DNA of 55,727 bases from Gemmatimonadota bacterium (lineage in GTDB: Bacteria > Latescibacterota > UBA2968), in the NCBI GenBank assembly GCA_002714465.1, contig PAXL01000057.1, positions 58,782-114,508 on the forward strand, written 5' to 3'. How positions within the stretch are numbered: the stretch's first letter is position 1; every line of letters begins with the position of its first letter. The notes under the pieces are model-generated. The model did no database searches. It worked only from the letters and a program-made list of their open reading frames with translations, and was not told where the DNA came from. A program made the position numbers and the translations under genes. This document shows, one piece after another, positions 9,197 to 17,800 of the stretch.

Positions 9197-10351
9197 ATGT
9201 CGGCAGATTACCGGCCGCTCGAGGAGGTCAGGGAGGATCTTCGCGTTGAGTGGTATCGCAGCCCGTTACCGCCGGGCAGACTGAAGGAGCTGTCAAGACG
9301 AAGCGATGTGCAGGGCATGCTCCAGGCGGGAGGGCATCTCGTTCTGTTCCTGTGCACGGGATGGCTGGTTTACCACTTCTGGTCCGTGAACAACTGGGCA
9401 GCCTTCGCCGCGACACTGTTCGCTCACGGGACGCTCGGGTCCTTCCTCTCGGGTGTTGCACCCCACGAGTGTGGTCACGGCACCGTCTTCCGGACTCGTT
9501 GGCTGAACAAGGCCTTCACGTATGTGTTCAGCCTCCTTAGCTGGTGGGATCCCTACGATTACGCGAGCAGCCACACCTACCATCACCGATACACGCAGTA
9601 TGTGGAGGGGGATCGAGAGAACGTGCATCCGCTGGTACCTTCACTCAGCCCGATCCTGTTGATCCAGCTCTTCACGATCAACCTCTTCTCTGGTCCCGGA
9701 CGCAACTTCGGTAAAGGCGGATTCTTCTCAACCGTATTCATCACGATCAAATCTGCGCTGGGAATCGTCGGATCTACGGAAAACGTCAGCCGTGAATGGA
9801 TCCAGACACTTCACGACGATCAGCCAAACGAGCTTCGACGTTCCTTGTGGTGGTCCCGCCTGCAGCTTCTTTTCCACGGATCCGTGATCGCATACTCGGC
9901 CTGGTCGGGTTTATGGGTATTAGCTTTCATCATCTCGTTTTTCCCGTTCACGGCTAGCTGGTTGGCCTACTTCGTGGGGACAACACAGCACTGTGGTCTT
10001 CGAGGAGACATTGCAGACTTCAGAAAGAACACCCGGTCGATCCGACTGAACCCGATCGCTTCGTTCCTCTACTGGCGGATGAACTGGCACACCGAGCACC
10101 ACATGTATGCGGGCGTCCCTTGTTACAACCTCAGGAAACTCGCTCAAGAGATCGCGGACGACATGCCAGAACCAAAGAACACCATCGATGCGTGGAAAGA
10201 GATGCGGATGATCTGGAGGAAACAGCAGGACAACCCGACGTATCAGTATGACGTGCCGGTGCCTGAGACGGCGACGGAGATCAGGTCGGACACACCGGAT
10301 CCGGAGCTCGAAGGATCAATCGGGGAACTGGCCCCGGAAGGTTTAAAGTAG
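9197..10351 (+). CDS. Membrane fatty-acid desaturase (three His boxes)
   Basis: The 384-residue integral membrane di-iron enzyme has the three desaturase His boxes: HECGH (residues 90-94), HTYHH (126-130) and HTEHH in NWHTEHHMY near the C terminus. Hydrophobic stretches lie at about residues 45-62, 65-85 and 225-260. The start at 9197 is supported by a perfect AGGAGG six bases upstream; the frame is open further but without a ribosome site. The gene is divergent from the MaoC operon and single. The HxxHH third box with Asn-Trp before it resembles sphingolipid or alkane/fatty-acyl hydroxylase-desaturases, so the position or type of oxidation is unknown. Confidence 0.9.
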   Translation: MSADYRPLEEVREDLRVEWYRSPLPPGRLKELSRRSDVQGMLQAGGHLVLFLCTGWLVYHFWSVNNWAAFAATLFAHGTLGSFLSGVAPHECGHGTVFRTRWLNKAFTYVFSLLSWWDPYDYASSHTYHHRYTQYVEGDRENVHPLVPSLSPILLIQLFTINLFSGPGRNFGKGGFFSTVFITIKSALGIVGSTENVSREWIQTLHDDQPNELRRSLWWSRLQLLFHGSVIAYSAWSGLWVLAFIISFFPFTASWLAYFVGTTQHCGLRGDIADFRKNTRSIRLNPIASFLYWRMNWHTEHHMYAGVPCYNLRKLAQEIADDMPEPKNTIDAWKEMRMIWRKQQDNPTYQYDVPVPETATEIRSDTPDPELEGSIGELAPEGLK

Positions 10352-10473
10352 TGTCCCACATCGTGTTCAAAGAGAACACGGTTATGGCGATCGAAAGCTG
10401 CATCGGGCAGGCGGATGGCACCAAATACGAGAAACTTGAGGATTTGGTGGTCGTCGGAGGACTGAGAAAGTAA
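10351..10473 (+). pseudogene. Remnant of an M24 (creatinase/Xaa-Pro) peptidase C terminus
   Basis: A 40-codon frame begins at a GTG that shares one base with the desaturase stop. Its translation runs KENTVMAIES...KLEDLVVVGGLRK, which resembles the end of M24 metallopeptidase-fold proteins (ENMVFAIE followed by LEDLVVVT). Both Glu of that pattern are present. After the TAA the same frame continues with TS, matching the usual RKLTS continuation if the stop replaced a Leu codon. All upstream domains are missing. It is read as a decayed fragment; chance similarity is possible because the piece is short. Confidence 0.4.
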
Positions 10474-10521
10474 ACATCTGTCGAACTTTGCGTTCGAGGA
10501 TGACCTTATGGACGGATCCAA

Positions 10522-11334
10522 ATGATCGACCACGTTACAGATTCGCAGATCGCCTCCTATCAAGAGGACGGATTCCTCGTCGTAGAAGGGCTGCTGCAGC
10601 CCTCCGAGCTCGAGCATTGGCGTGGAGTGATTGACCAAGCAGTAGCGCGTTTCCAGACCCGCCGGTCGCCTTCAGAATCACCCACGGCCGAACAGACCTA
10701 CTACAGGAACGTCTTCACTCAGTGCGTCAACCTCTGGAAGACCGACTCGGAGGTCGAATCCCTCGTCCGTGATGCCCGGCTCGGCAAGCTCGCTGCCAGC
10801 CTCTCTGGCTCGATCGGCGTGCGGCTCTACCACGATCACGCCCTCATCAAGCAGCCTTGGGCCAACCCGACCAACCTCCACGTCGACAACCCCTACGATC
10901 CCTTCTACTCGAACAAGGCAATCATGCTGTGGGTCGCACTAGACAATGCGACACTACAGAACGGATGTCTCTACCTCTTGGCTGGCACACACAAGCAGAG
11001 CCACTTTGAATTGGGCGGAAACCTAAGGCAGGCCAGCATCGGTGATCTGTTCCGGGAATACCCGGAATGGGAAGACATCGAGCCGACTGCGACCGAGATG
11101 CAAGCAGGCGACGGGATTTTCATCAGTGGTCTTGCCGCACACGCAGCGGGGCCAAACATGACCACAAAGCCGCGCAGAGCCTTCGCTATGCTCTATATGC
11201 CCGAAGACGCTGTGTTCAACGGCAAGAAAAGCGCGCTTCCTGATGAAGTCTTCGAACGACTCGATGAAGGCGATCTACTCAAGGACGATACACACCTCCC
11301 GCTGATCTACTCAACAACAGGGACAATGCCATGA
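10522..11334 (+). CDS. PhyH-family Fe(II)/2-oxoglutarate oxygenase A
   Basis: The 270-residue protein has the full PhyH set: an N-terminal helix-strand SYQEDGFLVVEGLL, iron ligands His120-Val-Asp122 in LHVDNPYD, the turn LAGTHKQSHF, distal His207 in LAAHAAGPN and 2-oxoglutarate Arg218. Enzymes of this family hydroxylate small molecules or acyl-CoAs using Fe(II), oxygen and 2-oxoglutarate. It is the first gene of a plus-strand series of dioxygenases and is coupled by ATGA overlap to the next. A shorter ATG frame at 10508 is out of frame and not used. The substrate is unknown. Confidence 0.88.
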   Translation: MIDHVTDSQIASYQEDGFLVVEGLLQPSELEHWRGVIDQAVARFQTRRSPSESPTAEQTYYRNVFTQCVNLWKTDSEVESLVRDARLGKLAASLSGSIGVRLYHDHALIKQPWANPTNLHVDNPYDPFYSNKAIMLWVALDNATLQNGCLYLLAGTHKQSHFELGGNLRQASIGDLFREYPEWEDIEPTATEMQAGDGIFISGLAAHAAGPNMTTKPRRAFAMLYMPEDAVFNGKKSALPDEVFERLDEGDLLKDDTHLPLIYSTTGTMP

Positions 11335-12206
11335 CATCGTTCCACGAGTCGGCGCCCCCTCCTGACGCAGTTCCGTCACTCCGTGAGAAGGCTGAACAGG
11401 ATGGATACTTGTTCTTTCGCTCGCTTGTTGATCAAGAATTAATTCTACGGGCGAGACGAGATATCGTCAGAATTCTTGAGCAAGCCGGCTGGATCGATGC
11501 GGGAACGGACCCGATCGAAGCGATTTCGTCTCATCCTGCGAGGATCGCCGGCTCGCCGGAGTTCACCCCTATCTACGACCGCATCCAGTGCCTGGAATCC
11601 TTCCACACCCTTGCCCACGAACCGGGCCTGATCCAGGTCAGCGAAAGCATCTTGGGGCAAGACACATTTCTCCAACCGAGCAACATCGCGCGGGTCATCT
11701 TCCCGAACGCTTTCGAGCACACCACGCCACCGCACCAAGATTACATTCATATCCAAGGCACCCCTGACGTGTGGACTGCCTGGATACCGCTGGGCGACTG
11801 CCCGTCAGAGATGGGGGGGCTAACGGTCCTGGCAGGCTCTCATAGGCAAGGGATCCTGCCCGTCACGCGCTCACTAGGTGCGGGCAGTCTTAAAACGGAT
11901 GTTTCAGGCGCCGACGGTCAATGGGTAACAAGCCCCTTCCGGATAGGAGACGTACTATTCTTCCACAGCCACACTATTCACCAAGGGATACCTAACCGAT
12001 CCGGGAATCGCATCCGCCTATCCGTAGATTTTCGGTATCAGCGCGCGTCCGACCCAATCATGGATAAGGTGTTGGGCCCTCACCAGGGACGCCTTTCGTG
12101 GGAAGACGTCTACGAGGGGTGGGAATCCGATGCGTATCATTACTACTGGGAGAATTACTCGCTCAAGACCGTTCCAAAGGATCCGTGGCCTGTCGCAAAC
12201 GATTGA
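11331..12206 (+). CDS. PhyH-family Fe(II)/2-oxoglutarate oxygenase B
   Basis: The 291-residue protein starts with AEQDGYLFFRSLVD and carries His135-Gln-Asp137 in PPHQDYIHIQG, the GSHRQG turn at about residue 170, distal His217 in HSHTIHQGIPN and Arg227/229. All three iron ligands are present, so it should be active. The ATG overlaps the previous stop by four bases, so both oxygenases are made from one mRNA; the AKR gene follows after 43 bases. It is clearly different in sequence from its neighbour, so the pair probably does not result from recent duplication. Confidence 0.88.
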   Translation: MTSFHESAPPPDAVPSLREKAEQDGYLFFRSLVDQELILRARRDIVRILEQAGWIDAGTDPIEAISSHPARIAGSPEFTPIYDRIQCLESFHTLAHEPGLIQVSESILGQDTFLQPSNIARVIFPNAFEHTTPPHQDYIHIQGTPDVWTAWIPLGDCPSEMGGLTVLAGSHRQGILPVTRSLGAGSLKTDVSGADGQWVTSPFRIGDVLFFHSHTIHQGIPNRSGNRIRLSVDFRYQRASDPIMDKVLGPHQGRLSWEDVYEGWESDAYHYYWENYSLKTVPKDPWPVAND

Positions 12207-12249
12207 CTACTCGAGATAGCCGGCCACCGACACAATAAAGGATACCGAG

Positions 12250-13284
12250 ATGAAATCGGGTCAGAAGCAGCGCGTTGGGAATCACGAACTCGAAGTCACG
12301 CAGATGGGACTGGGCGGTACAGGCTTTGGGAACTTGTATCAGTCCATGTCCGACCAGAACGCCATCGACACACTAGGCGCGACTCAGTCCGCCGGAATCG
12401 AATACCTGGACACTGCACCTTTGTACGGGTTCGGCGTCAGCGAAACCCGACTGGGGATCGCTCTCTCGAACTACGACCGAAATGATTTCGTCATTTCAAC
12501 CAAAGTCGGCTACACGCTTGTTGAAAAAACATCGGCTGAGCCGCACAACGCGCCGTTCGTCGACATCCCGAACCTCGACGCCATTTTCGACTTCACGGCC
12601 GACGCAGCCAAGCGTTCGATCGACGAAAGCCTGGAACGTCTCCAGACAGATCATGTCGAGATCATCCTCATCCACGATCCCGACGAGGGCGCAACGTTGT
12701 GGGACCCCGGATCAGATCCTTTCGCGGTTAGCCACTTCGACGAAGTCATGAATAACGTCTACCCGGTTCTGGACGACCTCCGCAACCAAGGCGTGATCAA
12801 AGCCGTAGGACTCGGGATGAACCAATGGCAGATGCTCGCTGAGTTCGCCAAGGCGGGCGATTTCGACTGCTTCCTTCTGGCAGGTCGCTACACGCTTCTC
12901 GAACAAGAGCCGCTCGAAAGTTTTCTGCCCCTGTGCCTCGAACGGGACGTCCGCATCATTGTAGGCGGACCTTACAATTCGGGGATCCTAGCCACAGGCG
13001 CGATCGAAGGCGCCAAGTACAACTACGGCGATGCACCCGAAGATGTTTTGGAACGTGTTCGCGGAATCGAATCGATCTGTGACCGTCACAACGTTCCGCT
13101 TCAGGCGGCAGCCCTTCAGTTTCCTTTTGGACACCCGGCCATCGCAACCATCATCCCCGGCGCCCGATCTGTCGAAGAAATCCAGACGAACGTCTCCTAC
13201 TTCGAGCACCACATTCCAGCAGATTTCTGGTCTGAGCTGAAACATGAATCCTTGCTGGGTGAAACTGTCCCCGTCCCCGCCTAG
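12250..13284 (+). CDS. Aldo/keto reductase (aldose 1-dehydrogenase-like), paralogue 1
   Basis: The 344-residue TIM-barrel oxidoreductase has the AKR catalytic tetrad visible: Asp54 and Tyr59 (YLDTAPLYG), Lys85 (ISTKVGY) and His142 (ILIHDPD). The C-terminal IIPGARSVEEIQTN segment is the nucleotide-binding end. The subgroup resembles L-fucose/D-threo-aldose 1-dehydrogenases, which oxidise free aldoses to lactones with NAD(P)+. It lies inside the dioxygenase series, 43 bases after oxygenase B. A close paralogue with the same tetrad numbering is at 35488-36507. With RhaM and UxuA-like enzymes nearby, a sugar dehydrogenase role is the most sensible reading. Confidence 0.88.
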   Translation: MKSGQKQRVGNHELEVTQMGLGGTGFGNLYQSMSDQNAIDTLGATQSAGIEYLDTAPLYGFGVSETRLGIALSNYDRNDFVISTKVGYTLVEKTSAEPHNAPFVDIPNLDAIFDFTADAAKRSIDESLERLQTDHVEIILIHDPDEGATLWDPGSDPFAVSHFDEVMNNVYPVLDDLRNQGVIKAVGLGMNQWQMLAEFAKAGDFDCFLLAGRYTLLEQEPLESFLPLCLERDVRIIVGGPYNSGILATGAIEGAKYNYGDAPEDVLERVRGIESICDRHNVPLQAAALQFPFGHPAIATIIPGARSVEEIQTNVSYFEHHIPADFWSELKHESLLGETVPVPA

Positions 13285-13385
13285 CGACCCTCTATCGACA
13301 GGCCAGCGGTATCCCAGAATCTTCCCAGAGGAAACCGTTGCTACACCATGACATCAGGGTCGAATTGTAAGGAAAGGAGCACAGA

Positions 13386-14627
13386 ATGCATGTTTCTGAA
13401 CTCAAAACTCGGGAAGCTCGACTGAGTCATGAGTTACAGGAAACGCGGGATCAACTGGCCAAAGTCGTTGATCCGGAGGCATACGGCACTGAGTTGGCGC
13501 GATCGCGGGCATACGCGTTCAGTGCGTCGTCTCCGATCGACGAGGTTGTAGCTGGATGTGCGGACTCGGTAGACAGGAACGGTTTCTGCGTTATCGACAA
13601 TGTCATTCCACCAGAGGAAGTCGATTCAATCCGTGAAGAAGCGGTGGAAGTCGGCAAGCGGGACAGTCGGAACATCGACCGCATCCGTCAGCGCCTTGAA
13701 AAGGGAAGCAGTCCAGAGGACCTTTTGAACGAAACCGGTCCAGATGCCGTCGAACTCAGGCAGGTGCGGAAGCGAGGATGTCCGCCAAAGCCACCCAATG
13801 ACATCGTCTGGATGCCCAAATACGCCCAGCATCTTGCGCATCCAGCAGTCACCGCAGTCGCACGCCACGTATTGGACGATCATGTTCGGATCGCGCAACT
13901 CCATTCGCGCCACTTGCCCGTCGACGGCAAACATGGTGGCCCTGTTAGCAAACATCGCGGCGACCCCGAAACGCGAGAATGGCATACGGATTGGCCGCAC
14001 GACTTGTCCGCCTACGGAGGAAACGATCAATACGCCAATGCGGGGTGTATCCGTCAGCCATTCCCGGACCTGACCATGTGCATTGTCATGATCTGGTATC
14101 TGACCGACGTCGACGAAAACTCCGGGGGCACCTGGATCGTTCCAGGCTCACACAAGGACGAACGGAATCCCCGCGGCCCGAACGACGACATGGTCGTCAG
14201 CGCGCCCATCCCAGGCGACATGCAAGTATCCGCTCCAGCCGGTTCGGTTTACATGCAAGACTCTCGGTGCTGGCACGCTTCCGCCATGCATAACCCGAGT
14301 GGACGCGATCGTGTCGCTGTCGTCAATCGATGGTGTCCCTGGTGGTTGTCCGTAGACGACTTCGCACCGGGCGACGGTGTAAACACGAACACGGTGTGCC
14401 GGCCGATCAGCCACGAGGAATACAAAGCGCTTCCACCGGACGCCCGACCCCTGTTCCGTCACGTCTGTCCGGACGAGCGGGACACGTTGCAGGAGCCGGT
14501 CCTGGATCGCGCTCAAGCCGCGCAGGAAAGGAACAACTTCGGCTGGCAACAGTTCGAGCAAAATCGTGCATCACTCAAGGACGCCAACGCACACGTCCGC
14601 GTCGCAAGCATGCATTTCTCGCGCTAG
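13386..14627 (+). CDS. Large PhyH-family Fe(II)/2-oxoglutarate oxygenase C
   Basis: At 413 residues this is the longest clean PhyH protein here. An N-terminal extension of about 50 residues, rich in Glu, Arg and Leu and possibly helical, precedes the domain (DRNGFCVIDNVIP). Iron ligands are His200-Thr-Asp202 (REWHTDWPHD), the PGSHKDERNPRG turn follows at about 253, distal His297 is in CWHASAMHNPSGRDR and Arg307/309 supply the 2-oxoglutarate contact. The start has AAAGGAG at seven bases. It is followed after 33 bases by oxygenase D. Its size and WxxPHD loop resemble oxygenases of specialised metabolism, but the substrate is unknown. Confidence 0.87.
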   Translation: MHVSELKTREARLSHELQETRDQLAKVVDPEAYGTELARSRAYAFSASSPIDEVVAGCADSVDRNGFCVIDNVIPPEEVDSIREEAVEVGKRDSRNIDRIRQRLEKGSSPEDLLNETGPDAVELRQVRKRGCPPKPPNDIVWMPKYAQHLAHPAVTAVARHVLDDHVRIAQLHSRHLPVDGKHGGPVSKHRGDPETREWHTDWPHDLSAYGGNDQYANAGCIRQPFPDLTMCIVMIWYLTDVDENSGGTWIVPGSHKDERNPRGPNDDMVVSAPIPGDMQVSAPAGSVYMQDSRCWHASAMHNPSGRDRVAVVNRWCPWWLSVDDFAPGDGVNTNTVCRPISHEEYKALPPDARPLFRHVCPDERDTLQEPVLDRAQAAQERNNFGWQQFEQNRASLKDANAHVRVASMHFSR

Positions 14628-14660
14628 ACCATACGACCGATTGAAGGCTTTCGAGAATCG

Positions 14661-15392
14661 ATGAAATCGGCTGAAGAGCTACACTTCTTTCTGGAGAACG
14701 GCTACCTGCACGTCCCCAACGTGCTGGGAGTGAACCTACTCCGAAAGATCCAGAACGAATTCGAGGAGATCTGGGCAGCAGAGACACCGGGTAAGTGCAA
14801 CCAGCACGTCCTTCTCCGACACAAGACGTTCATCGACCTGATCGAGTATCCGCCAATCCTTGAACGCCACGCAGCCGTCTTCGGACGCCAGACCCAATTG
14901 CTCCAATACGACTTCTTGCGCCAGAGCCCAGGGTCCACATTTCCGAATCGGTCCTGGCACCGCGACTTCAGCTTCCCCGGTGATCGCCCGCTGTCCATCA
15001 ACACCATTGTTTATCTCGACATGATGGACGAGAGCAGCGGACTCACCCGGGTTGTCCCCGGATCCCATCGAGGCCCAGATCTCCCGCCACAAGAGAAGAA
15101 GAACGAACCTTTGGAGGGGGAAGTTGCCGTTCACGCGCAGCCAGGAGATGCTGTATTCGTCAACAGCGCGGTCTGGCATACTGGAGGCCGGAACGAGTCG
15201 CATCGGTTGAGGCGTGGGATTTATATGTACTACGGACACTGGTGGCTGAAACGGTACGAATCGGACCAGACGCTGCCACCGGAGTGCCTGGAGGGGGCAA
15301 GCGACCAGCGGCTCCGGCTGCTCGGGTATCGCATGCCCGATCGTGACCTGCACATTTACGATCCGGAACGGAGATACGACCACATTCCTTAG
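14661..15392 (+). CDS. PhyH-family Fe(II)/2-oxoglutarate oxygenase D
   Basis: The 243-residue protein begins LHFFLENGYLHVPNVL and has His100-Arg-Asp102 in SWHRDFSFPGD, VVPGSHRGPD, distal His173 in AVWHTGGRNESHRLRRG and Arg182/184. All catalytic residues are present. It is the last gene of the plus-strand run 10522-15392, spaced 33 bases from oxygenase C. The next 278 bases hold no recognisable gene. The substrate is unknown. Confidence 0.87.
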   Translation: MKSAEELHFFLENGYLHVPNVLGVNLLRKIQNEFEEIWAAETPGKCNQHVLLRHKTFIDLIEYPPILERHAAVFGRQTQLLQYDFLRQSPGSTFPNRSWHRDFSFPGDRPLSINTIVYLDMMDESSGLTRVVPGSHRGPDLPPQEKKNEPLEGEVAVHAQPGDAVFVNSAVWHTGGRNESHRLRRGIYMYYGHWWLKRYESDQTLPPECLEGASDQRLRLLGYRMPDRDLHIYDPERRYDHIP

Positions 15393-15670
15393 TAGAGCTA
15401 AAGCGTCAGTTCAACCTCGAGTCTCACCCTTGGCGTGCAGAGAGACAATACCTTCATCGATACACTGGGCATCGTAGCGTCTCGTCATCGCAAATAGCTT
15501 TGCCGTCTTGAACAAAGCGCACCGGATTAACCAGGCCCGTGGTCGATTCAGCGCTCTACTCGGCGGGGAACGCGTTACCGAACGACACTACCAGGAACAC
15601 CTCAGTCACTCTCATGCAAAATTCTCCAAGATTGGCGTGAGCAGGAAGGCTTAGCGATGTCGTCGCGGAC

Positions 15671-16684
15671 CTAGACCTCCCTTATCCGAAACCTCGCAAT
15701 CCCATCATCAGCTCTCGCCTTATTCGCGTCGATCGTACGACCAGCGTTGTGCGGCGTGTGCACAACGTTGTGGCGACCCAGGAGTTCTGAATCGAGTGGT
15801 ACGGGTTCCTCGTCAAACACATCCGCCGCCAAGAACAGCTCATCGTTCAACACACGTTTGTAGAGCGCTTCCGTATCGCAGATCCTTGCGCGCGTCACCG
15901 TCAAAACCAGACTCTTGCATGGAATCGCGTTGATGTGTTCCGCCGTCACCAGACCTCGCGTGCTCTCGGTAAGCGGAACCATAGGCACGAAGATATCCGC
16001 ATCTTTGACAATTTCATCTTGGTGCCAACACCGTCGAACTCCGGCCAAGTCAAACGCCGCATCGGGTGCGAAAGGATCCCAGACCGCAACGTCGGCTCCC
16101 ATCATCTGACACCACTTGGCATATCGTCCACCAATATTCCCAACACCGATCACACGCACCCGTTTCCCTTGGATAGTCCCGCTCACATAGTCAGTGTCAT
16201 CACCGAACTGAGCACCACGCTGCCCGGGCTTTCCGGGTTTCGTTGAGTAGTTCCACGTCTCGTGTCCCTTGATCATCGCATTGTATGTCATGGGGATCCG
16301 TCGCAACGCGGCAATCGTCAGGCCAAGTGCATATTCTGCCACAGTCTGACCCCACTGAACATCACCCCGCGGGTGAATGAGGGATACGCCCCTCGACTCC
16401 AACAACGCCACACCATCACCTGAGTCTTCACCGTAATTGCCCGAGATATAGCACTCTTCAAGACCTGTGAATGGATCCAGGTCCACCCTGCCCGTTTGGA
16501 AACCGAGCAGAACGAGGCGGGTAACCGTATCGGGATTTTCGACGAAATCTGGGGCACTCGGATTTACATTCTCCGTGCGATACAGTTCACATCCACCTTC
16601 GTCTTCCCATCGTTGATGCCAATGATCGGCCGTGAATGGCCAGGTCCCGTCGAACCTCTCGTGAACACAAATGACTGACCGCAT
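15671..16684 (-). CDS. D-isomer-specific 2-hydroxyacid dehydrogenase
   Basis: The product is about 337 residues. It has the NAD-binding Rossmann motif GVGNIGGRYAKWC with an Asp-containing strand VAVWDPF after it, the catalytic Arg in VTRARICDTEAL, Glu in DVFDEEPVP and His in HTPHNAG. Such enzymes interconvert 2-keto and D-2-hydroxy acids. The start at 16684 is supported by GAGG six bases upstream rather than the frame opening at 16720. It is a single minus-strand gene, divergent from the two tandem oxygenases at 16982 and placed among sugar-acid enzymes. The N-terminal third is atypical, so the substrate is open. Confidence 0.88.
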   Translation of the reverse strand: MRSVICVHERFDGTWPFTADHWHQRWEDEGGCELYRTENVNPSAPDFVENPDTVTRLVLLGFQTGRVDLDPFTGLEECYISGNYGEDSGDGVALLESRGVSLIHPRGDVQWGQTVAEYALGLTIAALRRIPMTYNAMIKGHETWNYSTKPGKPGQRGAQFGDDTDYVSGTIQGKRVRVIGVGNIGGRYAKWCQMMGADVAVWDPFAPDAAFDLAGVRRCWHQDEIVKDADIFVPMVPLTESTRGLVTAEHINAIPCKSLVLTVTRARICDTEALYKRVLNDELFLAADVFDEEPVPLDSELLGRHNVVHTPHNAGRTIDANKARADDGIARFRIREV

Positions 16685-16981
16685 GTAAAACCTCAAAAGG
16701 AATGGAACCACGGAGGACACAGCGAATTACGTGGCGAAATCCTCGACTGTGATACTCGGGTTCAAGTCGACAATGTCTTGTGCAAGATGCGAAAGTAGTG
16801 CGAGATTGAGTAGGCAAAACCGGTCTGACTGCACGCGCCATCTGCAGATGGACCCACGTTTTTTAGCAGGTGAGTCCGCCCAACTCGAACCGGAAGTTGT
16901 TATGAGAGTTCGCTATATTGTGTGTCTGGCCTTCCCTCTAGTGGCAAAATTTCTTTGAGAGTATCAGAGTAAGGTGTTGCT

Positions 16982-17800
16982 ATGCTCACAGACGACGAAA
17001 TCCTTCAGTTCAAACGAGACGGGTATCTCGTTAAACGCGGCATTATTGACAAATCGTACTGCGCGACCGCCTGTGATCGTCTGTGGGACGACCCTCCGCC
17101 TTCGTTGTCTAAAGACGACCCAGAAACCTGGATCGGTCCGATCAAGCCGGAAGAGGAATCGGAAGATCCGGACAACTTCAAGAAAGGATACCGCTGGCAG
17201 TATCGGAAAGTCAGCACCGAGCCCTGGATGCGAGAAGGGCTCTCCTTTCACCCTTTCGTCCAATCCGTAGTCAACCAGCTCCTTGGTAAGGGTCGCTTCA
17301 CTCAGCCAGAAAGCGTTCGAGGCATCTACGGAACGTTACCCTATGGCGATGTTGCGCGAACACCTCGAACCATGCATATCGACGCCGGGCAGGCCACGAT
17401 TGGGGTTGTATGCTACGTCGACCGTGTAGAACCTGATGGGGGAGGCTTTGCTCTCTGGCCCGGTAGCCACCGAAAATTCTGGTATGTCTCTCGCTCCCGC
17501 TATCGGCGGGAATTGACCGATGAATTCGATCCCATCCGTCAGGAATACGACAACACCTCGGAAACAAGTTCAGTGCAAACTTATGGAGATCCGGGGGACA
17601 TTGTATTCTGGCACCGACGGATGGCTCACATGGCATCCCCAAACTATACCTCGAACATTCGTAAAGCCGTCCTGACTGACTTCTCGTGGAAAAACGTCGA
17701 TGAGTTGGCCGAACTCCCCCCGGGCGAAGATATGTGGGAAGACTGGGCTGACGCGGTGCGAGACGTTGGCGATGAACGGAATTGGAGTCCTGAATGCTGA
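16982..17800 (+). CDS. PhyH-family oxygenase E1 (tandem pair, upstream copy)
   Basis: The 272-residue oxygenase has His132-Ile-Asp134 (MHIDAGQ), the WPGSHRKF turn, distal His216 (RRMAHMASPNY) and Arg227. AAGGTG precedes the ATG. The next gene is its duplicate: the two align without gaps from residue 1 to about 262 with about 71 percent identity counted by eye, differing most at residues 121-130 just before the iron motif. That loop lies over the active site in the family, so the copies may differ in substrate. Its stop overlaps the next start by seven bases. Confidence 0.88.
   Translation: MLTDDEILQFKRDGYLVKRGIIDKSYCATACDRLWDDPPPSLSKDDPETWIGPIKPEEESEDPDNFKKGYRWQYRKVSTEPWMREGLSFHPFVQSVVNQLLGKGRFTQPESVRGIYGTLPYGDVARTPRTMHIDAGQATIGVVCYVDRVEPDGGGFALWPGSHRKFWYVSRSRYRRELTDEFDPIRQEYDNTSETSSVQTYGDPGDIVFWHRRMAHMASPNYTSNIRKAVLTDFSWKNVDELAELPPGEDMWEDWADAVRDVGDERNWSPEC

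Noticed and set aside
15393..15670. Minus-strand frame reading LVNPVRFVQDGKAICDDETLRC between oxygenase D and the hydroxyacid dehydrogenase
   Set aside because: It is short, lies between two stops, and matches no family I recognise; not enough for even a pseudogene call.
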